64,000 nucleotides of DNA from JAYFNU01 sp034933305 (GTDB lineage: Bacteria > Bacillota > Clostridia > Oscillospirales > Ruminococcaceae), in contig JAYFNU010000024.1 in the NCBI GenBank assembly GCA_034933305.1, positions 1 through 64,000 on the forward strand. Direction: 5' to 3'. Under the pieces are notes generated by a model. That model did not search any database, was not told the origin of the DNA, and saw nothing but the letters and a program-made list of their open reading frames with translations. Both the position numbers and the translations under genes were made by a program. Shown here piece by piece: positions 50,723-59,650 of this stretch. Positions within the stretch are counted from its first letter, which is position 1, and each line of letters starts with the position of its first letter.

Positions 50723-51181
50723 ATGAAATGCCCGTATTGCGGATATTTCGACACCAAGGTCAACGATTCGCGCCCGACGGACGACGATACGAAGATCCGC
50801 CGCCGCCGGGAATGTCTGCAGTGCGGCAGGCGCTTCACGACCTATGAGGTCGTCGAAACGGCGCCGGTCGTCGTCGTGAAGAAGGACGGCTCGCGCGAGG
50901 CCTTCGATCGCGACAAGCTCTATCGCAGCATGCTCAAAGCGTGCGAAAAGCGCCCCATCTCCGCGCAGCGCCTCGACGCCGCCGTCGAGAGCATCGAGCA
51001 GATCCTGCTCAATTCCATGGACAGGGAAGTGCCCTCGAGCCGCATCGGCGGCCTCGTCATGGAGGAGCTCAAGCGCATCGATGAAGTCGCTTACGTCCGT
51101 TTTGCCTCCGTCTACAAGGAATTCAAGGACATCAACACGTTTATGGACGAGCTCAAGGATATGCTCAAGCACAAGCACTGA
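50723..51181 (+). CDS. nrdR: Transcriptional repressor NrdR
   Basis: A 152-aa regulator of normal length. Zinc ribbon with Cys3, Cys6, Cys31 and Cys34 (CPYCG, CLQCG), then an ATP-cone (about 46-136; VVVVKKDGSREAFDRDKLYR). It senses dATP/ATP and represses ribonucleotide reductase genes. No nrd genes or clear NrdR boxes are in the window. Ribosome site AAGGAG. Confidence 0.95.
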   Translation: MKCPYCGYFDTKVNDSRPTDDDTKIRRRRECLQCGRRFTTYEVVETAPVVVVKKDGSREAFDRDKLYRSMLKACEKRPISAQRLDAAVESIEQILLNSMDREVPSSRIGGLVMEELKRIDEVAYVRFASVYKEFKDINTFMDELKDMLKHKH

Positions 51182-51208
51182 GCCGCCCATCTTCCAAAGA
51201 AAATAAGA

Positions 51209-51245
51209 CCCGCCGAAGGATCATCTCCCCGGCGGGCCTTTTTTT
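51209..51245. terminator. Terminator of nrdR (also usable from the minus strand)
   Basis: CCCGCCG (51209-51215), 14-nt loop, CGGCGGG (51230-51236), then CC and TTTTTTT. On the minus strand TCTTATTTTC follows, so it can also end the DUF421-DUF4363 operon. Confidence 0.9.
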
Positions 51246-51292
51246 GCGTGCGGCGCGGATCTCTGCAGACGTTCGGCGGGCCCGCGGATGCG

Positions 51293-51661
51293 TCAGCCGA
51301 CATACAGCAGCGTATGCCGCAGCACTTCGATGCGCCGCAGGGCGCGCTCCGCTTCGGCATCGAAATCCTGCTTTGACTGCGCGCAGGCGTATGCCCGCAG
51401 CGACGCGTTCGCGAGATCCACCTCGTAAAACAGATCCCGCCGCACGAAAAGCAGCAGCAGCGGCGTATTCTCGCTGAACGTCCGGTCGAGCTCGTCGAGC
51501 GTCGCGCGCGCATCTTCATAGTCCCCGCCGGCGCATTGCGCGCGCGCTTGCGCGATGAGGCCGCTCATGCCTGCGGTGGCGCCGTCGATCGCCGCGTAAG
51601 CGGCGATGTTTGCGGCGAGAACAAAGACGAGCAGGGCACAGGCAGCCGTCAGCCGTTTCAT
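51293..51661 (-). CDS. DUF4363-family protein, probable spore-related partner of DUF421
   Basis: A 122-aa protein: one N-terminal helix (signal or anchor, about 4-23) and a helical tail with SENTPLLLLFVRRDLFYEVD. DUF4363 proteins commonly follow DUF421 genes in clostridia. Its start overlaps the DUF421 stop (ATGA). Function unknown. Confidence 0.75.
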   Translation of the reverse strand: MKRLTAACALLVFVLAANIAAYAAIDGATAGMSGLIAQARAQCAGGDYEDARATLDELDRTFSENTPLLLLFVRRDLFYEVDLANASLRAYACAQSKQDFDAEAERALRRIEVLRHTLLYVG

Positions 51662-52332
51662 CGGACTTGCCTGCGCAGAACCGTTATCGTCTCATCGGCG
51701 GCATACTGAAAGAGCAGTACCTCCTGCCGTTCGATCGACCTTTCCCCGAGGCGTCTGTCAAGCCACGCCTCGTTCACGCCGCAAAGCTCGAGCGCCTGCC
51801 GCTGCACCTCGCCGTCGACGATCAGCGACATCGTCGGGCGGTCCGCCGCGGGCGGGTCGAGAAAGCTCTCGTTGACGACGGTCTGCTTGCCCTGCTTCTT
51901 GCAGACGCTGAGGGCGCCGTTGGTCTCGACGACGGCGTAGCTGACCTCATTGATGTCGAATATATCCTTCGCGCGCAGCGCCTCGAGCAGATCGTCGATT
52001 CCGTAGCGAAGCTCGAAGAGCGCGCGCTGGTCGATCGTCCCGTTGGCGACGACGGTCTTTTTATTGCCCGAGATGAGCGAGGAAAAGCGGCCGGAGCGGA
52101 TCTCGGCATACGACAGCAGGATCTCGAGCGACACGATGATGACGATGGGCAGCAGCGACGGCAGCAGTGCAAGATTGGTCTCCTCGACGGGCAGCGAGGC
52201 GAGATTGGAGATGAGGATCGTCGTCACGAGCTCGCTCGGCTGAAGCTCTCCGAGCTGCCGCTTCCCCGACAGGCGCACGGCGGCAACGATGAACACGTAG
52301 ACGACGATTGTGCGCAGCGTGATGTTGAGCAT
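51658..52332 (-). CDS. DUF421-family membrane protein (YetF/YrbG-like)
   Basis: A 224-aa protein with three N-terminal helices (LNITLRTIVVYVFIVAAVRL, then GKRQLGELQPSELVTTILIS, a strong family motif) and a C-terminal cytosolic domain (about 85-224). DUF421 proteins occur in spore inner membranes, and a DUF421 protein encoded by spoVA-2mob raises spore heat resistance in Bacillus. The ATG at 52332 fits the family N terminus; a GTG at 52341 is an alternative. No clear ribosome site. A sigma-G-like promoter lies 24 nt upstream. Confidence 0.85.
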   Translation of the reverse strand: MLNITLRTIVVYVFIVAAVRLSGKRQLGELQPSELVTTILISNLASLPVEETNLALLPSLLPIVIIVSLEILLSYAEIRSGRFSSLISGNKKTVVANGTIDQRALFELRYGIDDLLEALRAKDIFDINEVSYAVVETNGALSVCKKQGKQTVVNESFLDPPAADRPTMSLIVDGEVQRQALELCGVNEAWLDRRLGERSIERQEVLLFQYAADETITVLRRQVR

Positions 52333-52355
52333 GAAGATCACCGGCTTTTTTTCGT

Positions 52356-52385
52356 TAGTATGACATTCGCCGTGATAATCTATGC
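52356..52385 (-). promoter_or_regulatory. Sigma-G-like promoter of the DUF421 operon
   Basis: Minus strand: GCATA (complement of 52381-52385) fits the -35 pattern gHATR; after 18 nt comes CATACTA (complement of 52356-52362), an exact sigma-G -10. Confidence 0.7.
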
Positions 52386-52401
52386 GCGCCGGCCCATACT
52401 A
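52373..52401 (+). promoter_or_regulatory. Sigma-G-like promoter of the gerA operon
   Basis: TGATA (52373-52377), 17-nt spacer, CATACTA (52395-52401), an exact sigma-G -10; the -35 fits only in part. It overlaps the opposite promoter at their -35 ends. Confidence 0.65.
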
Positions 52402-52415
52402 AGGGCGGTGATCGA

Positions 52416-53897
52416 ATGGAAGGGTTGAAAAAGCTCAGCCGCGACCTCGAAACGAACATCGCGGCCGTCAAAAAAATATGCTCCGGCTCTGCGGACATCG
52501 TCACGGTCGGCGTCAATGCGGGCAACATCCGCGGCGCCGGCCTTTGGTGCGACGGCATGCTCAACATGACGCTCGCGTTCGAGACCTTTTACCGGCGCAT
52601 CATGGCCGTGCGCCCGGGCGCGTATCCCGACGCCGATGCGCTCATGCGCAATCTCGTCGAGGACGACCAGCTCGTGATCGACTGCAGGCTCGTCGACACG
52701 TATGAGGAGCTGTTGTACGCCGTGATGACAGGCGCCGCGGCCTTTATCGCGGACGGCTGTGCGCAGGCGGCCACCGTCGTCCTGCCCGGCTTCAGCAGCC
52801 GCGCCGTGTCGGAGAGCTATACGGAGGAGAACGTCCGCGCTTCGAGGGAGGGCTTCGTCGAACCCATCAAGGTCAACATGACGCTCATCCGCCGCCGGCT
52901 GAAAAGTCCGGAGCTCGTCTTCGAAACGGCCTTTGTGGGCAGCGTTTCCCATACGATGACGGCGGTCGTCTACCTGCGGGACCGCGTCAGCCGGAAGCTG
53001 GTGGATTCGGTGCTCAGGCGCCTTCGCGCCATCGACATCGAGATGGTGCTGGAGAGCGGCTTCATCGAGCCGTTCTTCGACACGGGGCGCCATTCTCTGT
53101 TTTCGGGGACCGGGCATACGGAGCGCCCCGACACGCTGTGCGGCAAGCTGCGGGAGGGGCGCATCGGCATTCTCGTCGACGGCACGCCCTTCGCGATCGT
53201 GCTGCCGTATCTCTTTACCGAGAATTTTCAGTCGTTCGACGACTATACGAACCGCCCTTATTACGCCTCGCTCATCCGCATCCTCAAATATCTGTCCTTC
53301 TACATCTCGATCTTCCTGCCGGGACTGTACGTCGCGGTATCGGATTACAATCCGGAGCTGCTGCCTGCGCCGCTGCTGTTCAGCATCGCGCAGGCGCAGC
53401 AGAACACGCCGCTGCCGCTGATGTTCGAGGCGCTTTTCATCACGGTCGTGTATGAGATCGTCCGGGAGGCCGGACTGCGCCTGCCGCGCCCCGTGGGGCA
53501 CGCCGTCGGTCTTGTCGGGGCGCTCGTTGTCGGCGACGCCGCGGTCAGCGCGGGCCTGATCGGCGCGCCGATGGTCATGGTCGTTGCGCTGACGGCGATC
53601 AGCTCCTTCACGATCCCGGCGCTGCACGAGCCCATCACCATCCTGCGCTACATCTTTATCCTCGTCGGCGGCCTGCTCGGCCCGGTGGGACTTTCGATCG
53701 GCCTGTGCGTGCTGCTGCTCGACATCTGTTCCATCGACACCTACGGCATCCCGTACACGGCGCAGGTCGCTCCGTTTTCGCCGACGCTGTTTACGGACGG
53801 CTTTCTCCGGCGCGGCTGGCGCTCACAGGCAGGCGATCCGATGCGGCTGTCCGATCTGGAGGGCGCGCACAAAGAGGGCGGCGGCGATGCGGAATGA
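52416..53897 (+). CDS. gerA: Spore germination receptor subunit A
   Basis: A 493-aa protein of the GerA/SpoVAF family. A cytoplasmic N-terminal domain (about 1-255) with the family motif TERPDTLCGKLREGRIGILV and DGTPFAIVLPYLFTENFQS, then about five helices including LPGLYVAV and NTPLPLMFEALFITVVYEIV. With GerB and GerC it forms the germinant receptor in the spore inner membrane. Ribosome site weak. The full A-B-C operon follows with overlaps. Confidence 0.95.
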   Translation: MEGLKKLSRDLETNIAAVKKICSGSADIVTVGVNAGNIRGAGLWCDGMLNMTLAFETFYRRIMAVRPGAYPDADALMRNLVEDDQLVIDCRLVDTYEELLYAVMTGAAAFIADGCAQAATVVLPGFSSRAVSESYTEENVRASREGFVEPIKVNMTLIRRRLKSPELVFETAFVGSVSHTMTAVVYLRDRVSRKLVDSVLRRLRAIDIEMVLESGFIEPFFDTGRHSLFSGTGHTERPDTLCGKLREGRIGILVDGTPFAIVLPYLFTENFQSFDDYTNRPYYASLIRILKYLSFYISIFLPGLYVAVSDYNPELLPAPLLFSIAQAQQNTPLPLMFEALFITVVYEIVREAGLRLPRPVGHAVGLVGALVVGDAAVSAGLIGAPMVMVVALTAISSFTIPALHEPITILRYIFILVGGLLGPVGLSIGLCVLLLDICSIDTYGIPYTAQVAPFSPTLFTDGFLRRGWRSQAGDPMRLSDLEGAHKEGGGDAE

Positions 53898-54900
53898 CGC
53901 CCCGAAGATCAGCCGCCGTCAGCTGCTCGCCATGCTGTACGCTTCGCGCTGCACGGCGCTGCTTTATCCCTTCCGCTTCCTCGGGCAGGCCTATACGGCG
54001 CGGGAGCTCGCGCTCGCCGCGCTGCTGCTGTGCGCGCTGTCTGTGCTAGCAGAGGCCGCAGGGCGCACGGCGGCCGTCGGCGATGCGCCGCCCCGGGGGA
54101 TTCCGGCCGCCGCCGTCTGCGCCGCGCTGCTGTTCGCGCAGGCCGACGCTTTCGCGCAGTTTCGCGGCCAGCTGGCGGGCGTCCTCGAAAATGCGCAGCC
54201 GGAAGCGCCGCTGGTGATCCTCTCGCTGGCGGCGCTGTGGTATGCGCTGAAGAAGGGGATCGAGGGCTGCGCCCGGTTCTCGTCGCTGTGCGCGGTGTTC
54301 GGGCTCGTCTGCGCCGGAAGCATACTGCTTTTCAGCGCGTCGAAATTTGACGCCGTCAAACTCGCGCCCGCCGCCGGGGTGACGCTCCCGGGGTTCGCCG
54401 CGGCCTTTGCGCGCCTGCTGCCGTGCCCGGAGCTGCTTCTCTTTCTTGTCCTGTCGCCGTACGCCAACGAACGGCTCCCGTTTCACAGCGCGGCTCGGTT
54501 CCTGCGCGTGCAGGCGGCCGCCCTCGCGGCTTTTTCCGTTTTCTGCGCCGGAGTGCTCGGACGCCTCAGCCTGCTCGCGGATACGCCGGCCGCCGATCTG
54601 CTCTCGTCGGTCGCGGAGTCGACGGTCTTTCGGCGCATGGACGCGGCGAGGACCTGCGTGTTCATTCTCCTGCTGCTCGTGCGGATGATCGCGATCTCCG
54701 CGGGCATGCGGCGGGTGCTCGGCGCGCTTCTGCCGCGCCCCGACAGGGCGGCCGTCCCGGCGGCGGTCGCCCTGTCGGCGGCGGCTGCGGCGCTCGCCTT
54801 TTTTGCTGCGTCGCAGCGCGCCGCGCCGGAGGCGCTCGGGAGCGCGCTGTGCGCCGCCGCGGCGCTGTATCTTTTGATCGCAAGGAGGAGGTCCCCGTGA
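53887..54900 (+). CDS. gerB: Spore germination receptor subunit B (endospore permease)
   Basis: A 337-aa protein with ten predicted helices, APC-superfamily fold, overlapping gerA by 11 nt. GerB subunits bind the germinant. Ala-rich composition and lack of strong motifs mean the call rests on hydropathy, length and operon order. The germinant is not deducible. Confidence 0.85.
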   Translation: MRNDAPKISRRQLLAMLYASRCTALLYPFRFLGQAYTARELALAALLLCALSVLAEAAGRTAAVGDAPPRGIPAAAVCAALLFAQADAFAQFRGQLAGVLENAQPEAPLVILSLAALWYALKKGIEGCARFSSLCAVFGLVCAGSILLFSASKFDAVKLAPAAGVTLPGFAAAFARLLPCPELLLFLVLSPYANERLPFHSAARFLRVQAAALAAFSVFCAGVLGRLSLLADTPAADLLSSVAESTVFRRMDAARTCVFILLLLVRMIAISAGMRRVLGALLPRPDRAAVPAAVALSAAAAALAFFAASQRAAPEALGSALCAAAALYLLIARRRSP

Positions 54901-55925
54901 AACAGGTCGGAATACTTTTGCTTCTCGTCGTCGTCTGCTGTGCACTGTGCGCCTGCTCGCTTCGTGCAACGGAGCTCTCCCGGCGCATCATCCTGGATTC
55001 CGTGGCGATCGACCGGGAGGGCGGGCAATATGTCATCACCGCCGGATGGCTGCGCATAAAACAGGACGGCAGCGAGTCCGGCGCTTTTGAGGGGCGGGGA
55101 GACACGCCCGGGCAGGCGCTGCGCTCGCTCGAGGCCGCGGCGCAGAAGCCGCTCTTTTACAGCCTCGCCGCCACCGTTCTCATCGGCGGCGGCGCGGCAG
55201 ACGACCTCGACGTCATCCTTCGCTTCCTCGTCGAGCAGAGCGACGTGCGCATCGGCGCCTCGCTGTTCTACTATGGCGGCGATGCCGGCGAACTGCTGCG
55301 CGCGAAAACAGACGCGCGCTCCTTCGGCGAGGCCGCACAGGCCCTGCAGGAGGGACTTTCAAACAGGAAAGACATCAGTGCGCCGCTGTATGCGCTCGCC
55401 GACGGCGCGTACGGCGGCGGCGCCTGCGGCTATTTGCCGGTCATTGCGGCGGCGCCCGCCGACGGAACGAAGGCAGACGGGGACACCGTCGAACTCCGCT
55501 ATGCGGGTCTTGCGCTGTGCCGCGGCGGGCGGATATGCGCGCTGCCGGGCGAGGACAGCGCCGACATGCTGTTGCTGCTGTGCGGAAAGCTGCATAGTTT
55601 TACAGTGGCGGTCGGGAGCGGAGAAGCGACGATCACGGACGTGCGCGTGCGCGTCGCCGCATGTGAAGACGGCGCCCGCGGGGAGATCTGCGTCGTGTGC
55701 GCGGGGCGCGCCGAAAGCGGCGCCGCGGCCGGCGCCGGCGCGATCGGGGAAGCTGTAAAGAACAGACTGCGCGCGGCATATACTATATGCGGTGCGGCGT
55801 GTATCGACGACATCGCGGGCCTTCGCGCGCGCGCCGCCGCGGGAAGGGCGTCGGGCTTCGTCGAAAGGGCGCCGGCGGAGGACGGCGGCGGGCTGCTGTT
55901 CCGCTGTGAAATAAATACAGACTGA
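54897..55925 (+). CDS. gerC: Spore germination receptor lipoprotein subunit C
   Basis: A 342-aa lipoprotein: signal peptide with lipobox ALCAC, then the Ger(x)C domains (GIDREGGQYVITA-like start VAIDREGGQYVITAGW, and a C-terminal segment). GTG start with GGAGGAGG upstream overlapping the gerB stop (GTGA). Completes the receptor operon. Confidence 0.9.
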   Translation: MKQVGILLLLVVVCCALCACSLRATELSRRIILDSVAIDREGGQYVITAGWLRIKQDGSESGAFEGRGDTPGQALRSLEAAAQKPLFYSLAATVLIGGGAADDLDVILRFLVEQSDVRIGASLFYYGGDAGELLRAKTDARSFGEAAQALQEGLSNRKDISAPLYALADGAYGGGACGYLPVIAAAPADGTKADGDTVELRYAGLALCRGGRICALPGEDSADMLLLLCGKLHSFTVAVGSGEATITDVRVRVAACEDGARGEICVVCAGRAESGAAAGAGAIGEAVKNRLRAAYTICGAACIDDIAGLRARAAAGRASGFVERAPAEDGGGLLFRCEINTD

Positions 55926-55938
55926 CGGCGCGCCCGCG

Positions 55939-55967
55939 TTGAAACGGCGGGCGAATTCATGTATAAT
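55939..55967 (+). promoter_or_regulatory. Sigma-A promoter of the hprK-murB-rapZ-whiA-dnaE chain
   Basis: TTGAAA (55939-55944), 17-nt spacer, perfect TATAAT (55962-55967). Confidence 0.9.
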
Positions 55968-55992
55968 AATGGACGTAAAAGGAGGGGAAAGC

Positions 55993-56928
55993 ATGGCTGT
56001 TTATTCGGTAAGCCTTGACAAGGTCATCCGGGAGCTCAACCTGGATGTCGCCTATACTCCCTGCGACACCTCCGAGCTGTCCGTCGTGTCGCCGGAACTG
56101 AACCGTCCCGCGCTGCTGCTCGCCGGTTATACGGAATATTTCGACAACCGGCGCATCCAGGCGTGCGGCAAAGTCGAGATGTCCTATCTCGCGACGCTCG
56201 GGGAGGAGGAACGCGATCATTCGATCGATGTCCTGTTCGGGTTCAAGCCGCCGGCCGTCGTGGTGACGCGCAACATTGAGCCTTTTGACGAGATGATGAG
56301 CTGCGCGCGCCGCTATCAGGTTCCCGTGCTGCGCACGGCTGAATCCACCTCGAACTTCATGTCGGCGGCGATCTCCTACCTCAACGTCGAGCTCGCGCCC
56401 CGCATCACGCGCCACGGCGTCTTCGTCGAGGTCTACGGCGAGGGCATCCTCATCCTCGGGGAGAGCGGCGTCGGCAAGAGCGAGACCGCCATCGAGCTTG
56501 TGAAGCGCGGCCACCGCCTTGTCGCCGACGACGCCGTGGAGCTGCGCAAGGTCTCCAACCGCACCATCGTCGGGCAGGCGCCGGAGAATATCCGCCACTT
56601 TATCGAGCTGCGCGGCGTCGGCATCGTCAATATCAAAAATCTGTTCGGCATGGGCGCCGTCAAAATCTCCGAAAAGGTCGATCTCGTCATCATGCTCGAG
56701 CAATGGAACGGCGAGAAGAATTACAGCATCGACGGTCTGCACCAGAACGAGAAGGCGAATATCCTCGACGTCACCATTCCGCAGATCACCATCCCGGTCA
56801 TGCCCGGGCGCAACCTTGCGATCATCATCGAGACGGCGGCCATGAACAACCGCCAGAAAAAACTCGGCTATGACGCGACATCCGATCTGTTCGATCAGCT
56901 CGGTCTGATCGACGACATCACAAAATAA
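55993..56928 (+). CDS. hprK: HPr kinase/phosphorylase
   Basis: A 311-aa enzyme of normal length. N-terminal domain about 1-130; C-terminal kinase with Walker A GESGVGKS (156-163) and the family signature IELRGVGIVNIKNLFGMGAV. It phosphorylates HPr on Ser46 and so feeds carbon catabolite control by CcpA, which makes cre-type control of the sugar operons in this window plausible. ATG 55993 with GGAGGGG upstream. Confidence 0.96.
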   Translation: MAVYSVSLDKVIRELNLDVAYTPCDTSELSVVSPELNRPALLLAGYTEYFDNRRIQACGKVEMSYLATLGEEERDHSIDVLFGFKPPAVVVTRNIEPFDEMMSCARRYQVPVLRTAESTSNFMSAAISYLNVELAPRITRHGVFVEVYGEGILILGESGVGKSETAIELVKRGHRLVADDAVELRKVSNRTIVGQAPENIRHFIELRGVGIVNIKNLFGMGAVKISEKVDLVIMLEQWNGEKNYSIDGLHQNEKANILDVTIPQITIPVMPGRNLAIIIETAAMNNRQKKLGYDATSDLFDQLGLIDDITK

Positions 56929-56950
56929 CGCGTGGGAGTACATAGCGCAC

Positions 56951-57856
56951 ATGTCTTTATCATCCGCCGTTGAAAAATTGAAACAGGACCGCGACGTCCG
57001 CCTGCTGCTGAGCGAGCCGCTCAGCGGCCACACCGGGTTTATGACGGGCGGCTGCGCCGACGCGATGGCGCTGCCGGCGACGCGGGATGCGTTTGTCCGC
57101 ACGGTCGGCGCGCTGCGCGGCGAGGGCGCGGACTTCTTTATCCTCGGAAAGGGGAAAAACGTGCTGGCGGCCGACGAGGGATACCGCGGCTGCGTCGTCA
57201 AGACCGAAAACGCTTTGACGGGACTGCGCTTCGACGGGGACGAGGTCTATTGCGAAGCGGGCGTGCCGCTCGCCGTCCTGTGCGCCGCGTGCAGGGACAG
57301 GGGACTCACGGGCCTCGAATTCGCCTACGGCATACCGGGAACGCTCGGCGGCGCCGTCTTTATGAACGCGGGCGCCTACGGCGGAGAAATGAAGGACGTC
57401 GTCCGCTATGTCGATGCGCTCGGCGCCGACGGGCGCGTGCGCCGCGTGCAGGGGGACGATCTCGCCTTCTGCTACCGCGGGAGCTTTGCGCAGCGCACGG
57501 GCGACGTCATCCTCGGCGCGGGCATCGCGCTGCACAAGGGGGACATCCCGTCCATCTCCGCGCGCATGGCCGAGCTGCTGCAGCGCAGAAAAGACAAGCA
57601 GCCGCTCGAGCTGCCGAGCTGCGGCAGCACCTTCAAGCGGCCGCAGGGCGCCTATGCCTCGCAGCTCATCGAGGACTGCGGCCTCAAGGGGCGCGCGGTC
57701 GGCGGCGCCTGCGTGTCGGAGAAGCACAGCGGCTTTATCGTCTGCCGCGGCAGCGCCACGACGGCCGACATCCTGACGCTCATCGATATCGTGCGCCGTG
57801 AGGTCGAGGAAAAGACAGGGTACAGACTCGAATGCGAGATACGTTTTTTGAAATAG
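56951..57856 (+). CDS. murB: UDP-N-acetylenolpyruvoylglucosamine reductase
   Basis: A 301-aa FAD enzyme reducing UDP-GlcNAc-enolpyruvate to UDP-MurNAc. Signatures: GKGKNVLAAD, GIPGTLGGAVFMNAGAYGGE, catalytic Ser in CGSTFKRP and the C-terminal ECEIRFL with catalytic Glu. Ribosome site distant (GGGAG at 14 nt). Confidence 0.95.
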   Translation: MSLSSAVEKLKQDRDVRLLLSEPLSGHTGFMTGGCADAMALPATRDAFVRTVGALRGEGADFFILGKGKNVLAADEGYRGCVVKTENALTGLRFDGDEVYCEAGVPLAVLCAACRDRGLTGLEFAYGIPGTLGGAVFMNAGAYGGEMKDVVRYVDALGADGRVRRVQGDDLAFCYRGSFAQRTGDVILGAGIALHKGDIPSISARMAELLQRRKDKQPLELPSCGSTFKRPQGAYASQLIEDCGLKGRAVGGACVSEKHSGFIVCRGSATTADILTLIDIVRREVEEKTGYRLECEIRFLK

Positions 57857-57869
57857 CGGGAGCGACAAA

Positions 57870-58730
57870 ATGGATGTAGTGATTATTACGGGTCTCTCGG
57901 GGGCGGGGAAGACGAGCGCCGTCAACGCGCTCGAGGATATCGGCTTTTTCTGCGTCGACAATCTGCCGCCGTCGCTCATGCCGCGCTTTGCGGAGATGGC
58001 CATCCAGATCAACAAGTACAGCAATATCGCCTTCGTCGTCGACGTGCGCACCGGCGAGTTCTTCAGCGGCTTTTTCGACGCCGTCGAGGACCTGAAAAAG
58101 CTGCGCGTCAACGTGCGCATCCTCTTTCTCGACGCGAGCGACGCGGTGCTCGAAAAGCGCTACAGCGCGACGCGCCGCAAGCACCCCCTCATGACAAATG
58201 AGACGAGCGACCTGCTCGAGGCCATCCGCGACGAGCGCGCCATGCTGCGCCCCATTCTCGGGATGTCCGATTACCGCATCGACACGTCGCTGCTGTCCGT
58301 CGCGCAGACGAAGGAACAGGTCGTCTCGCTCTTTCTGTCCGACAAACACGACTCGCTGTACATCCGCTGCATGTCGTTCGGCTATAAGTTCGGCGTCCCG
58401 ACGGAGTCCGACCTCGTGCTCGACGTGCGCTGCCTGCCGAACCCCTTTTATGTCGACGCGCTGAAGGACAAGACCGGCCTCAACAAGGAGGTCTGCGACT
58501 ATGTCTTCGCGTCGCCAAACACGCATATGCTGACCGAAAAATTCTATTCGCTCGTCGATTTCCTGCTGCCGCTTTATAAGGCGGAGGGAAAGAGCCAGCT
58601 CGTCATCGCCATCGGCTGCACGGGCGGCCGCCACCGCTCCGTGGCGGTCGCGGAAGACCTCTGCGCGCACATCAAAACGCTCGACTTCAAATGCAAGACC
58701 GTCCACCGTGACATCAACAAAACCGTATGA
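57870..58730 (+). CDS. rapZ: RNase adapter/nucleotide-binding protein RapZ
   Basis: A 286-aa P-loop protein: Walker A GLSGAGKT (8-15), CVDNLPPSL, and the C-terminal GCTGGRHRSV. In Firmicutes the homologue YvcJ binds GTP/ATP and affects competence; in Enterobacteria RapZ controls GlmS. The stop overlaps the whiA start (ATGA), with no yvcK-like gene between. Confidence 0.95.
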   Translation: MDVVIITGLSGAGKTSAVNALEDIGFFCVDNLPPSLMPRFAEMAIQINKYSNIAFVVDVRTGEFFSGFFDAVEDLKKLRVNVRILFLDASDAVLEKRYSATRRKHPLMTNETSDLLEAIRDERAMLRPILGMSDYRIDTSLLSVAQTKEQVVSLFLSDKHDSLYIRCMSFGYKFGVPTESDLVLDVRCLPNPFYVDALKDKTGLNKEVCDYVFASPNTHMLTEKFYSLVDFLLPLYKAEGKSQLVIAIGCTGGRHRSVAVAEDLCAHIKTLDFKCKTVHRDINKTV

Positions 58731-59650
58731 CATTCTGCGCCGAAGTAAAAAAGGATATCACCGAGAACTGCGTCTATGAAGGCTGCTGTCTCGCGTCGCA
58801 CCTTTACGGGATGGCGATGTTCGGCAAGACCTTTTCGAAGAGCGGCATCGTGTTCACGAGCGAGTACGATTTCGTCGCCGGGCATATCGCGCGGTCTCTG
58901 CTGTCGTACGGGCTCGCGGAAAGCGAGATCGTGCGGGCTTCTTCGCGCCGCGACAAGCGCGTCGAGCTGACGAATCCCCAGACCGTCGAGCGCATGCTGT
59001 TCGATTTCGGCTATTCGGGGGACGAGCCGAATTTCCCCATACGGCGCGAAAACTTCAACTGCGAGAACTGCCTGCCGGCGTTCCTCGCCGGTTGCTTTCT
59101 CACCGGCGGGACGGTCACCGATCCCGGCGTCGATTATCACCTCGAATTTTCGACGCACCGCTACACCTTTTTTAAGGATTTTCTGGAGCTCGTGCGGGAG
59201 GCCGGGTTTGAGCCGAAAACCGCCGTGCGCGCTTCTTCCTACATCCTGTATTTCAAGAACAGCGAGCAGATCGAGGACATCCTCACCTATATGGGGGCGT
59301 GCGACGCGTCCATGAAGCTGATGGACGCGAAGATCTACAGGGACATCGTCAACAACGTCAACCGGCGGACCAACTGCGAGAACGCCAACATCGACAAGAC
59401 GGTCAACAGCGCGGCGCTGGACATCGAGCGCATCCGCCGCATCTGCGACGTCAAAGGGATGACGTATCTGCCGGACGAGCTGCGCGAGACCGCGCAGCTG
59501 CGCCTCGAGCATCCTGAGCTCTCCTTCGGGGAGCTCAGCGAGCTGACCGAAGGGAAGCTCACAAAATCCGGCATCAGCCACCGCATGCGCCGCATCCGAA
59601 GCTATGCGGACAAATTGAAGGAAGAACAAGATGGAGATACGACCCGCTGA
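58727..59650 (+). CDS. whiA: DNA-binding protein WhiA
   Basis: A 307-aa protein: N-terminal LAGLIDADG-like domain (CLPAFLAGCFLTGGTVTDP) and C-terminal HTH (FGELSELTEGKLTKSGISHR, about 266-285). In Bacillus it influences cell division and chromosome segregation. It overlaps dnaE by 20 nt. Confidence 0.93.
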   Translation: MTFCAEVKKDITENCVYEGCCLASHLYGMAMFGKTFSKSGIVFTSEYDFVAGHIARSLLSYGLAESEIVRASSRRDKRVELTNPQTVERMLFDFGYSGDEPNFPIRRENFNCENCLPAFLAGCFLTGGTVTDPGVDYHLEFSTHRYTFFKDFLELVREAGFEPKTAVRASSYILYFKNSEQIEDILTYMGACDASMKLMDAKIYRDIVNNVNRRTNCENANIDKTVNSAALDIERIRRICDVKGMTYLPDELRETAQLRLEHPELSFGELSELTEGKLTKSGISHRMRRIRSYADKLKEEQDGDTTR

